A stretch of 31,907 nt of DNA. It comes from DATKPE01 sp035524335 (GTDB lineage Bacteria; Bacteroidota; Ignavibacteria; UBA10030; SZUA-254). The stretch lies in NCBI GenBank assembly GCA_035524335.1, contig DATKPE010000051.1, forward strand, positions 1 to 31,907. Direction: 5' to 3'. How positions within the stretch are numbered: position 1 is the first letter of the stretch; each line of letters opens with the position of its first letter. Below, in pieces: positions 22,334-30,279 of this stretch. The position numbers and the translations under genes are program-made. The notes beneath the pieces are model-generated. The model was not told where the DNA came from. It saw only the letters and a list, made by a program, of their open reading frames with translations, and searched no databases.

Positions 22334-23659
22334 TTATTTGTTGACCCAGTACGGTTCCGTCGGGTGGGACCCGAAGACGAAATTGACCTCGAATATACCT
22401 GTCGTGGCATTGTCGAGCGCGGGGAGATCGCTCCACCGCCGTTCCACGCCGAAACGGAACCGGAGAAATTCCGTTGTGTAGTAACTCAGATATCCCGCCA
22501 GCCCCCGGGTGATCTTCTGATCGTTGGTCGGATCGCGGTACCAGTCGCTCCGCACCCCGAGATAGACCCAGTATGAGGTCTGGTACTGGAGATAGGCAAA
22601 CCATCCGTAAGGGGCATTGATCGACATTCTGCCGGCCGAATCAGTCAGCATGTTGCGGCCGAAGAACGCCTCACCCCCGGCGACGATCGAATGCGATTCC
22701 CGCTCCTCCGAGGGGGACCATTTATAGGTCAGGTCGAATATCCCGAGGCGCGTCGGCGAGGTTTCTCCTTCGGTGTACCCGCTCAGCCCCAGGATGAGGA
22801 GATGTTCATTGTTCCAGTCGCCGGAGAGATTCAGATGCCCGATATAACCAGGCTGGCGGCCGGACACTCCTTCCGCCATTCCGAGTTCTCCGGCACGGAC
22901 GACATCCACATTCCCCTCCAGCGTCGTTCCGGGAATCGGATCGGGAAGATAAAAATCGCAGTCGATCCCTGTTGCATTGAACCCCGCTTCAAAAAAATCG
23001 CCGTGCTCCGATCCGAGAAACCGGGCCACCACCAGCGGCCGGGTGGTCCAGGGAAGATCGTGCATGTGAATTTTGTTGTCCGTCCCGAGAGGGGCCCGGA
23101 ACTTTCCTATTTTCAGCTTCATCCCGAGCGGTGCATCCTCCAGGATCGGAATCCTCTTGATGAGCCCGTAGGCTTCTTCCGCATCGACGCTGAAATCCTT
23201 TCCGGCCTCGTTTTCGATCGAGATGATCAGGATCGCTTCGGCATAGGGATCGACGGCATTGCGTAGTTCCAGCTCCGCCGTCCGGACGAACATCCGGTTG
23301 CTGATCTCATTCTGCCCGGTCGCATCGTATTCCGGTTTGTTGTCGATGCGCGAGGCGAAGTTTATGAACGCCGTCGTCCGGGGATTGAGCACCACCGGGG
23401 CGGAAGCCCGGGAGATGGCGTCGATCTTGTTTTCCAGATCCTGCGCCCGCTTCTCCAGGCGCTCCTCGAGTCCTTCGACGTCGTCGTTGCGGGCGGAATC
23501 GAGCTGTCTGATCTCCTCGCGGAGAGAATCGACTTCCAGCCGATACATCCTGAGACTGTCACGCAGTGCCTCCGGCGCCGGACCTGCGTCATGCTGGGCT
23601 GAGGCGCGTCCTGCGAGCCCGAAGAGCAGAAACAACAGACTGACTGACAAGAGTTTCAT
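22334..23659 (-). CDS. Outer-membrane porin-like beta-barrel protein with N-terminal coiled coil
   Basis: This protein of 441 residues has a signal peptide (cleavage after RASA, about residue 22) and a heptad-like coiled coil (about 34-82, rich in LRDSL, LREEI, LEERLEKR). From residue 90 it carries alternating aromatic/hydrophobic strand patterns as in porins and phosphate-selective porin OprP-like proteins, with a typical aromatic-containing C-terminus (PYWVNK). GGAG precedes the ATG at 23659. The context with a metal SBP and permease suggests a channel for metal entry through the outer membrane. The barrel assignment is by pattern only. Confidence 0.78.
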   Translation of the reverse strand: MKLLSVSLLFLLFGLAGRASAQHDAGPAPEALRDSLRMYRLEVDSLREEIRQLDSARNDDVEGLEERLEKRAQDLENKIDAISRASAPVVLNPRTTAFINFASRIDNKPEYDATGQNEISNRMFVRTAELELRNAVDPYAEAILIISIENEAGKDFSVDAEEAYGLIKRIPILEDAPLGMKLKIGKFRAPLGTDNKIHMHDLPWTTRPLVVARFLGSEHGDFFEAGFNATGIDCDFYLPDPIPGTTLEGNVDVVRAGELGMAEGVSGRQPGYIGHLNLSGDWNNEHLLILGLSGYTEGETSPTRLGIFDLTYKWSPSEERESHSIVAGGEAFFGRNMLTDSAGRMSINAPYGWFAYLQYQTSYWVYLGVRSDWYRDPTNDQKITRGLAGYLSYYTTEFLRFRFGVERRWSDLPALDNATTGIFEVNFVFGSHPTEPYWVNK

Positions 23660-23688
23660 AGAACATCTCCACACATATGAGAAGGGGA

Positions 23689-23706
23689 TCCGGCGCGGGC
23701 GCCGGA
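23689..23706. repeat. Perfect inverted repeat before the porin-like gene
   Basis: TCCGGCGC (23689-23696) and GCGCCGGA (23699-23706) flank a 2-nt centre, between the stop of the small His/Cys gene and the porin start. No T-tract follows on the minus strand, so it may be an attenuator or mRNA stabiliser rather than a terminator. Confidence 0.5.
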
Positions 23707-23731
23707 AGCGGTCTACCGGAAAAAACGAGCT

Positions 23732-24076
23732 TCAGCGTGAAGATGCGGGAGGGGCCCTGGGAGACGAGAGAGTTATTTCGCGGGATTCGGGTACGGAGCA
23801 TTTGTCCGGCGTAGTTATTCGCAGCGGTTCCGGACACGAAAAAACCGAAGGTTCGGCGACCTGATCCTGCTGTGAGGTCGAAATACAGAAACAGACCGGG
23901 CAGTAGCTGTCGCACCTGGAAGGAGATGCCGCCATCGCCGGTCCGGGCCTGTATGCCGCCTCCCCGCCGCCCCGGTGAAGATGCAGATGAGCGGCGTCAG
24001 CCGCCGGAATTACGGAGCAGTAGGTGAGGAGGAGATAAAGAGTAACACTTTTTCGGATCCCGGAGATAGGGGGCAT
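23732..24076 (-). CDS. Small exported His/Cys protein, DUF2946-like
   Basis: This 114-residue protein has a signal peptide (about 1-28) then HLHLH (His30, 32, 34), a Cys cluster (Cys55, 59, 62, 64) with Cys81 and Cys93, and a closing RAPPA at 107-111. Signal, His-rich stretch, CxxC and RAPPA tail together match the layout of DUF2946, whose function is unknown and which is often seen near metal or TonB genes. It is encoded 72 nt upstream of the porin gene on the same strand, so it may bind or sense Zn or Cu for this locus. The start is chosen for the signal peptide; no Shine-Dalgarno is visible. Coding status is likely but not certain. If it is not real, 23660-24214 is a 555-bp gap. Confidence 0.6.
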   Translation of the reverse strand: MPPISGIRKSVTLYLLLTYCSVIPAADAAHLHLHRGGGEAAYRPGPAMAASPSRCDSYCPVCFCISTSQQDQVAEPSVFSCPEPLRITTPDKCSVPESREITLSSPRAPPASSR

Positions 24077-24088
24077 AATACGCGAATT

Positions 24089-24117
24089 AATGCACCCATT
24101 TCCGCACCTACATGCAA
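24089..24117 (-). promoter_or_regulatory. Weak promoter candidate of the metal locus
   Basis: On the minus strand TTGCAT (24117-24112) and TGCATT (24094-24089) are 17 bp apart, ending 12 bp before the ATG at 24076. The -10 lacks the usual A at position 2. No convincing Zur-type palindrome was found here. Confidence 0.3.
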
Positions 24118-24163
24118 GACTGAGGGGGCATGTGCCCGAATTGAGCGCGGAATCACGTTTTTT

Positions 24164-24192
24164 TTGACTCTCAGACAACATTGTTTTATATT
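24164..24192 (+). promoter_or_regulatory. Promoter of the SDR-to-purL operon
   Basis: TTGACT (24164-24169) and TATATT (24187-24192) have a 17-bp spacer. Expected start near 24199, 16 nt before the ATG at 24215. No second strong promoter is evident in the following 7.7 kb, since all downstream genes nearly touch. Confidence 0.75.
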
Positions 24193-24214
24193 CAGACGAT
24201 ATTCGTATGACATC

Positions 24215-24916
24215 ATGATTCTCAAGGGAAAATCCGTTCTTATTACAGGAGGCACCGGTGCCCTCGGATCGGTCGTGACCCGGAAATTTATCGAAGCCGG
24301 GGCATCTGTTGCCGTGACCTGCAGAACCGCGGACGATCTTGCGCTCTTTGGAACTGACCTCAGACAGGCGATCGTGGCCGTCCCGTCCGACGTCTCCCGG
24401 GAAGAAGATGTCGTCCAGCTTTTCGACACCGTGATCGCTTCACGCGGAGCGGTCGACATCCTCGTCAATCTCGTCGGCGGATATCTGCCTGTCAGGGCTC
24501 TGCGCGATACGCCGCTATCAGACTGGCACGGTATGATCACGCTCAATGTGAGCACGGCGTTTCTCTGCGCCCGCGAGTATCTGCGGAGACGGAGTCCGGA
24601 CGGCTATGGACGGATCGTCAGCATTGCGGCGCTCCCGGCGTTCAAACCGACCGCCGGCAGAGGACCCTACGCCGTCGCCAAGAGGGGCGTCGTTACCCTG
24701 ACGGAGGTGCTCGCGGAGGAACTCAAAGGCTCCGGAATAACCGCAAACGCCGTCGCGCCCAGCATCCTGCGCAGGGCGGGTCAGGCGCCGCCTCCCGGCA
24801 GTGAAGAAGCGAAATGGGTCGCTCCGGAAGATGTCGCTGACCTGATCATCTATCTCTGCTCCCCGGCCGGGCAACCGGTCAACGGAGCATGCATACCCAT
24901 ATTCGGAGGTATCTGA
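24215..24916 (+). CDS. Short-chain dehydrogenase/reductase
   Basis: This 233-residue SDR has the NAD(P)-binding TGGTGALG near residue 10, an NLVGGY motif in place of the usual NNAG, the catalytic serine region IVSIAA and the YAVAK catalytic Tyr/Lys pair. The substrate is unknown. No Shine-Dalgarno precedes the ATG at 24215, but the promoter 16 nt upstream fixes the transcript. An open frame extending to 23975 overlaps the promoter and is not coding. The gene is followed by yqeY with a 4-nt gap. Substrate and pathway are not evident from the operon. Confidence 0.9.
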   Translation: MILKGKSVLITGGTGALGSVVTRKFIEAGASVAVTCRTADDLALFGTDLRQAIVAVPSDVSREEDVVQLFDTVIASRGAVDILVNLVGGYLPVRALRDTPLSDWHGMITLNVSTAFLCAREYLRRRSPDGYGRIVSIAALPAFKPTAGRGPYAVAKRGVVTLTEVLAEELKGSGITANAVAPSILRRAGQAPPPGSEEAKWVAPEDVADLIIYLCSPAGQPVNGACIPIFGGI

Positions 24917-24920
24917 GTCT

Positions 24921-25373
24921 ATGGCATTACTCGAAAAAATTGCGGACGACATGAAAACAGCCATGAAGTCAGGGGCGAAACTCCGCCTCGAAACGCTCCG
25001 GACGATCCGGGCGGGCCTCCTCGAAAAGCAGGTCGAGAAACGGCCGTCGGGCGGGATGACCGCCGAGGATGAGATGACGGTGCTTATTTCCGCATCCAAG
25101 AAGCGGAAGGAAGCGATAGAAATCTACCGGCAGAACAATCGTCCCGATATGGCCGACACGGAGCAGAAAGAGCTCGACATCATCATGGAATATCTCCCGA
25201 AACAGATGTCCGGCGAAGACGTGGAAGCCCTCGTCAGGGGAATCATCGCATCGACTGGCGCGGCGGGAGGGAAGGATTTCGGGAAGGTGATGCCCGCCGC
25301 CATGAAGGAACTCAAGGGAAAAGTCGACGGCAAAGTGGTGCAGGATATTGTCAAACGGCTCCTGGGGAACTGA
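24921..25373 (+). CDS. yqeY: GatB/YqeY domain protein
   Basis: This 150-residue protein carries a YqeY domain related to the C-terminal tRNA-binding domain of GatB and other amidotransferases. Hallmarks are MKSGAKLRLETLRTIRAGLLEKQVEK, ISASKKRKEAIEIYR and the C-terminal GKVDGKVVQDIVKRLLG. Its role is uncertain; a tRNA or aminoacyl-tRNA-related function is presumed. GGAGG lies 11 nt upstream. The stop is 1 nt before the CvpA gene. Confidence 0.93.
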   Translation: MALLEKIADDMKTAMKSGAKLRLETLRTIRAGLLEKQVEKRPSGGMTAEDEMTVLISASKKRKEAIEIYRQNNRPDMADTEQKELDIIMEYLPKQMSGEDVEALVRGIIASTGAAGGKDFGKVMPAAMKELKGKVDGKVVQDIVKRLLGN

Positions 25374-25374
25374 C

Positions 25375-25908
25375 ATGAATCTTACTGATATTCTCCTCCT
25401 GGTGGGTCTGATTGTCTATATGATCATCGGGTATCGCGACGGCATTCAGAAAAAAATATTCGGCATTCTGGGTTTCTGGGCCGGCCTGATCGTCGGCACG
25501 AAATTAATGGACACGGTCGGTACCAGGTTCATGGACTGGTTCACTCTCGACGAGGATCCCGCCTATGTCCTTGCGTTTTTCTGTCTGTTCGTTGGCGTCG
25601 CCATCGTCTTCAACTTTTCCTACCGCTGGTTCGGGAAGATCGGCACCGAATCGCTTCCCACCATTTCCCGGATCGGAGGCGCCCTGCTCGGCGCCGTCCA
25701 GGGACTTGTCGCCCTCAGTCTTATTCTGATCATGTTCAACATTTTCGACATCCCGTCGGAAGAGGCACAGAACGAATCGCTGTTCTATAACGAAACCCTC
25801 CAGATTGCTCCGGATATCTTCGATTATTCGACCTCCTGGCTCCCCGATTCGAAGGTATTCTTTGATGAACTCAAGGGAAAAATGAAGCATATCAACTATG
25901 CCCGCTGA
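25375..25908 (+). CDS. CvpA-family membrane protein
   Basis: This 177-residue protein has four hydrophobic segments (about 5-22, 28-47, 60-80, 100-125) and the CvpA motifs YRDGIQKKIFGILGFWAG and ISRIGGALLGAVQGL. Homologues are linked to envelope stability and colicin V production; no enzymatic role is known. The ATG at 25375 is 2 nt after the yqeY stop (TGACATG), better than the upstream start that overlaps. cvpA next to mutS2 is a recurrent arrangement in bacteria. It abuts mutS2 by 2 nt. Confidence 0.9.
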   Translation: MNLTDILLLVGLIVYMIIGYRDGIQKKIFGILGFWAGLIVGTKLMDTVGTRFMDWFTLDEDPAYVLAFFCLFVGVAIVFNFSYRWFGKIGTESLPTISRIGGALLGAVQGLVALSLILIMFNIFDIPSEEAQNESLFYNETLQIAPDIFDYSTSWLPDSKVFFDELKGKMKHINYAR

Positions 25909-25910
25909 CG

Positions 25911-28265
25911 ATGAGGGAGCATCTCCAGTCCTTCGCAAAGCTCGAATTCGGAAAGGTCAAACAGCGGATCGCGGGGCTCTGCCTCTCGGACCTGGGGAGG
26001 GAACATTCCGGGAACCTGGCTCCTCTCAGCGACGCAACTGCCATTACGCACCGTCTCGACCTCGTTTCGCAGATGAAACTGCTCCTCGAGAGCGACGATG
26101 CCCTTCCGCTTGACCATCTCTTCGACGTCCGGATCAGCCTTCAGCGCTCCGCCATCGCGGATTTCATTCTTCCCCCGGAAGAGCTCCGTCATATCTCCCT
26201 TGTGATCGCCACCGGCGTCAGGATTCAGAGATATTTCGCCGCCCAGCGGAAATCCGCGTATCCCCTGCTGGCGGCAATTGTCGGTCAATACCAGCCCGAA
26301 AAACTCCTCCAGTTCAATATCGACCGGACGATAGACGAGGCAGGGCAGGTACGGGATGCCGCTTCAAAGGAGCTTTCCCGCCTCCGCCGGGAAATCCGGG
26401 AAAAACAATCGGCCCTGCAGAAAACCCTCGAGAACATTTTCAAAACAATCCCCAACAGGGAGTGGATCCAGGAGGAGATTATCACCACCCGGGAAGGGAG
26501 GGGGGTCATTCCGGTGAAGGTCGAGTACAAGAACCAGGTCCCCGGATTCATTCACAGTTCCTCGTCGAGCGGTGCGACGGTCTACATTGAACCGGCGGCC
26601 ACGCTTGATCTGAACAACGACATCCGCACGGCACATTTTGCCGAACAGCGCGAAATCGACCGGCTTCTCAAGGAGCTGACCCAGCAGGTCCGCGGTTCGG
26701 CCGAGAATCTCCGCCAGATGACCGAGGTGCTCGGCTCCCTCGATTTCATTCTCGCAAAGGCGAAATATTCGGTCGAACTCAAAGGCTCCGCTCCCGTTGT
26801 CACCGATGACGGAACGCTCCAGCTCCGGTCGGCCTATCACCCGATCCTCCTTCAGAAAAGCAGGCATCAGCGGGTTGTCCCGCTCGACCTCTCGCTCGGC
26901 GGCGAGGTAAACACCATTATCATCACCGGACCGAACGCCGGAGGGAAGAGTGTCGCCATGAAAACCGTCGGGCTCCTTTCGATCCTCGCGCAGGCCGGAT
27001 GCCACATCCCTGCGTCCCCGGAGAGCGTGATCAGAATCTTCAACGATCTGTATGTTGACATGGGCGACGAACAGTCGATCGAGAAGGACCTCAGCAGTTT
27101 CAGCTCTCATCTCCAGAATCTGAAATACATTGCCGGAAATGCCGACAGCAGAAGTCTGGTGCTGATCGACGAGATAGGTTCCGGGACCGATCCGCTGGAG
27201 GGATCGGCGATCGCAGCAGCCATTCTGGAGACGCTGACCGACCGGGGCTGTTCGGTGATTGCGACGACGCATCACGGCAGTCTCAAATCATTTGCATTCG
27301 AGCATCCTCATATCGAGAACGGCGCGATGGAATTCGATCAGTCGAAACTCAGTCCGACCTACCGGTTCAAATACGGCGTCCCGGGGAGCAGTTATGCGAT
27401 CGAGATGGCGGAGAGAATGGATCTTGACAGGGCGATCCTAGCACGGGCGAAGGAGTTGAAGGGAACCCAGCAGACCAACCTGGAGGCGCTCATCCTGGAT
27501 CTGGAGAAAAAATCCCAGGAATTGCAGGCAAAACTCGGGGCGATAACCGGCGAGCGTGAGGAATTGAGGGTCTCCATTGCATCGTATGAGAGCAAAATCA
27601 CCTCGCTCCGAAAGGAAATCAGCCAGATCCGGTCGGAAGCGGTCCACGAGGCCCGGGACCTGGTCGAAAATTCGAAGAAGACGATCGAACGGGTGGTCCG
27701 GGAGATCAAGGAGACCTCCGCCTCGAAGGGGGCGATCGCGCAGGCGAAGGACGATCTGCAGAAGCTCAGGAACACGATCGCGGCGACGGTTGTGCCGCCG
27801 GTGGAAGAAAGGGAGGAGCCTGCCGGCGCGATTACCGCGGGAATGTACGTTCGTCTGAAGGAATCGACCACCGAAGGGGAGGTCGTGGAGCTTGATTCTT
27901 CCGGACTCGCAACGGTGGTGTCCGGTCCTCTGCGTCTTAAAGTGCCTGTCGCCCGTCTGCTCCCTGTTAAACGGCGCTCCACCCCGTCTGCTCCCGCAGT
28001 TATTCCGGAGCAGGAACAGGCATTCAAGCCATCTATCGACCTGCGGGGGATGTACGGAGATGAGGCGGTCGACGCGGTCGCCAAGGCGATCGATACCGCC
28101 ATTCTCCATGGCGTTCACAGGCTCGATATCATCCACGGAAAAGGAACAGGTGCACTCCGAAAGCGTATCACGGAGTATTTGAAAAATAATAGTACTATAA
28201 AATCGTTTAGATTAGGTGAATGGAACGAAGGTGGCACTGGCGTTACCGTTATTGAATTACAGTGA
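25911..28265 (+). CDS. mutS2: MutS2 endonuclease/ATPase with Smr domain
   Basis: This 784-residue protein has the MutS2 clamp/coil region, an ABC-type ATPase with Walker A GPNAGGKSV (about 340-348) and Walker B LVLIDEIGSGTDP (about 416-428). A long coiled coil (about 520-625) and a C-terminal Smr nuclease domain (about 707-784) with DLRGMYGDEA and HGKGTG follow. MutS2 acts in recombination suppression and in rescue of collided ribosomes in Bacillus. Length is standard. It begins 2 nt after cvpA and ends 7 nt before the biotin carboxylase gene. The last 60 bases are conspicuously AT-rich. Confidence 0.96.
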   Translation: MREHLQSFAKLEFGKVKQRIAGLCLSDLGREHSGNLAPLSDATAITHRLDLVSQMKLLLESDDALPLDHLFDVRISLQRSAIADFILPPEELRHISLVIATGVRIQRYFAAQRKSAYPLLAAIVGQYQPEKLLQFNIDRTIDEAGQVRDAASKELSRLRREIREKQSALQKTLENIFKTIPNREWIQEEIITTREGRGVIPVKVEYKNQVPGFIHSSSSSGATVYIEPAATLDLNNDIRTAHFAEQREIDRLLKELTQQVRGSAENLRQMTEVLGSLDFILAKAKYSVELKGSAPVVTDDGTLQLRSAYHPILLQKSRHQRVVPLDLSLGGEVNTIIITGPNAGGKSVAMKTVGLLSILAQAGCHIPASPESVIRIFNDLYVDMGDEQSIEKDLSSFSSHLQNLKYIAGNADSRSLVLIDEIGSGTDPLEGSAIAAAILETLTDRGCSVIATTHHGSLKSFAFEHPHIENGAMEFDQSKLSPTYRFKYGVPGSSYAIEMAERMDLDRAILARAKELKGTQQTNLEALILDLEKKSQELQAKLGAITGEREELRVSIASYESKITSLRKEISQIRSEAVHEARDLVENSKKTIERVVREIKETSASKGAIAQAKDDLQKLRNTIAATVVPPVEEREEPAGAITAGMYVRLKESTTEGEVVELDSSGLATVVSGPLRLKVPVARLLPVKRRSTPSAPAVIPEQEQAFKPSIDLRGMYGDEAVDAVAKAIDTAILHGVHRLDIIHGKGTGALRKRITEYLKNNSTIKSFRLGEWNEGGTGVTVIELQ

Positions 28266-28272
28266 TGTCTAG

Positions 28273-29772
28273 ATGAAGTTCGATAAAATTCTCATAGCGA
28301 ACCGGGGCGAGATCGCAGGGAGGATCATCAGATCCTGCCGGAGAATGGGAATACGGTCGGTTGCCGTCTATTCCGATGCTGATCGCAGTATGCCGTATGT
28401 AACCGAAGCCGATGAAGCGATGGGAATCGGTGCTCCGGCCCCTGCAGACAGCTATCTGAACGCGGAAAAAATCATCGCGATCGCGAAAAAAACCGGCGCA
28501 ACTGGCATTCACCCCGGGTACGGATTTTTATCGGAAAATGCGGAGTTCGCGGAAACGGTGGAGCGTTCCGGGATCCGTTTTATCGGTCCCTCTCCTGATG
28601 CCATGCGAAAGCTCGGGAGTAAAACCTCCGGCCGGCGGATTGCGCACGCTCTCGGCATACCGACCCTTGCAGGCACAATTGAACCTGTACACGACGAGGC
28701 AGAATGCCGTGCGGTTGCGGACCGTATCGGATATCCGGTGATTCTGAAGGCCGCAGGGGGCGGAGGGGGAAAAGGAATGCGCCCGGTCTACACCGGAGCA
28801 GAATTTGAGTCGGCTCTTGCACGATCGCGTTCCGAGGCAAAGGCGGCGTTCGGCGACGACAGGATATTCCTGGAGAAATTCCTGGAGAACCCCCGGCATG
28901 TGGAGGTCCAGGTACTTGCGGACCGCTTCGGAAACGCCATCCATCTGGGAGAGCGTGAGTGTACAATTCAGCGAAGGCACCAGAAAATAGTTGAGGAATC
29001 ACCTTGTTTTTTATTGCAGGATAAAACACGATCAGATTTATTTCGAGCGGCACTCGACATAGTTCGGGCCTCCGGTTATACAAACGCAGGGACGGTGGAG
29101 TTTATCCTGGATGAACGGGGGAATTTCTACTTCCTTGAGGTCAACACGCGTCTGCAGGTTGAGCACCCGGTGACGGAATTCCGGACCGGTATCGATCTGG
29201 TCCGGGAGCAGATTTTGATCGCGCTGGGGGAGCATCTTTCCATCCGGCAGGAAGAGGTACGGTTCGACGGGCATGCCATTGAGTGCCGGATTTATGCCGA
29301 GGATTCGGCAAATTCGTTTTTTCCGTCAACCGGTGATATTGTCCATCTGCATCTGCCGGCCGGTCCGGGAATCCGGAATGACTTCGGATATTCTGCCGGA
29401 AACCAGGTTCCCCGCTTCTATGACGCACTCATCGGTAAAATGATCTGCCACGCAAGAAATCGACCGGATGCGATCGACCGGATCACGGCTGCCCTTGACG
29501 AAACGGAACTGTTCGGCGTCCGCAATAATCTGGATCTCTGCAGTTGGATCGTTCGACATCCTCTCTTCCGTCAGGGCGACTTCGACACAAATTTTCTCCA
29601 TAAGTATTTTACCTCCCAGGGCATTCTCGTCGATACTGAAAAACTGGATAAATTATGCATCGCAGCTGCATGTAATGCAATGGATTCCAGCAGATCAAAC
29701 AAGTTAATTCCCACCTCCACGTCATCGACCGTACGCCGCTGGCGGGATCAGGCAATCCCCGGATCTGAATGA
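28273..29772 (+). CDS. Biotin carboxylase subunit of an acyl-CoA carboxylase
   Basis: This 499-residue protein uses ATP and bicarbonate to carboxylate biotin on the carrier protein encoded next. The ATP-grasp motifs are complete: KILIANRGEIAGRI at the start, the Gly-rich AAGGGGGKGM loop (about 158-167), HVEVQVL, ERECTIQRRHQK and EVNTRLQVEHPVTE (about 288-301). The C-terminal tail (about 455-499) is longer and less conserved than AccC and low in GC in places. Together with the 168-residue carrier it forms the alpha half of an acetyl- or propionyl-CoA carboxylase type enzyme. No carboxyltransferase gene lies in the window. The stop overlaps the next ATG by 4 nt. Confidence 0.95.
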   Translation: MKFDKILIANRGEIAGRIIRSCRRMGIRSVAVYSDADRSMPYVTEADEAMGIGAPAPADSYLNAEKIIAIAKKTGATGIHPGYGFLSENAEFAETVERSGIRFIGPSPDAMRKLGSKTSGRRIAHALGIPTLAGTIEPVHDEAECRAVADRIGYPVILKAAGGGGGKGMRPVYTGAEFESALARSRSEAKAAFGDDRIFLEKFLENPRHVEVQVLADRFGNAIHLGERECTIQRRHQKIVEESPCFLLQDKTRSDLFRAALDIVRASGYTNAGTVEFILDERGNFYFLEVNTRLQVEHPVTEFRTGIDLVREQILIALGEHLSIRQEEVRFDGHAIECRIYAEDSANSFFPSTGDIVHLHLPAGPGIRNDFGYSAGNQVPRFYDALIGKMICHARNRPDAIDRITAALDETELFGVRNNLDLCSWIVRHPLFRQGDFDTNFLHKYFTSQGILVDTEKLDKLCIAAACNAMDSSRSNKLIPTSTSSTVRRWRDQAIPGSE

Positions 29773-30275
29773 CCGGCCCAATCAAAGCGGTAATTTCTGA
29801 CAAATCTGTCGAAATCCGTCTCATTGATGAGACCACACTTCTCATCGACGGACAACCGTTTTCCTTCCGCATTACCCCGGAAAAAAATATCTCCCGCATC
29901 GAATATGACAATCAACATCACAATATTTTGGTTAACCCATTAACTGACACTTGTTATGAAATTTGGATCAAACATTTTATAGTGAAAGTGTACCTGGAAG
30001 ATCACCGGACTGCATTGCTTTCCAGGTACAAACAGAGTATTATTCAGGATCAGAAAGAGATCGTCGTTGCGGCACCGATGCCCGGGATGCTTCTGGAGGT
30101 TGATGTTTCAGCCGGAGCAATAGTCACGGCCGGATCACGCCTTGGGCTTCTGGAAGCGATGAAAATGGAGAATGAGATCAGATCTCCCGCGAACGGCATC
30201 GTGCAATCGGTCCGGATCGAGCAGGGGATGGTCGTTGAAAAGGGGGAGGAGCTGTTCATTATCAAAATTGTCTGA
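29769..30275 (+). CDS. Biotin carboxyl carrier protein subunit
   Basis: This 168-residue protein has a C-terminal biotinyl/lipoyl domain (about 95-168) with the EAMKMENE motif; Lys132 is the biotinylated residue. The first 90 residues form an extra domain rich in strands, as seen in the BT-like domain of propionyl-CoA carboxylase alpha chains. It is encoded in a 4-nt overlap with the biotin carboxylase gene, so the two subunits are made together. A split of the alpha chain into two genes is common in the FCB group. Its N-terminal part is AT-rich relative to its neighbours. Confidence 0.93.
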   Translation: MTGPIKAVISDKSVEIRLIDETTLLIDGQPFSFRITPEKNISRIEYDNQHHNILVNPLTDTCYEIWIKHFIVKVYLEDHRTALLSRYKQSIIQDQKEIVVAAPMPGMLLEVDVSAGAIVTAGSRLGLLEAMKMENEIRSPANGIVQSVRIEQGMVVEKGEELFIIKIV

Positions 30276-30279
30276 TGGA

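Noticed and set aside
24172..24190. AACATTGTT inverted repeat in the SDR/metal-locus intergenic region as a Zur or Fur box
   Set aside because: Arms are only 4 bp and the match to known Zur or Fur boxes is poor; it lies in the spacer of the SDR promoter by chance as far as can be seen.
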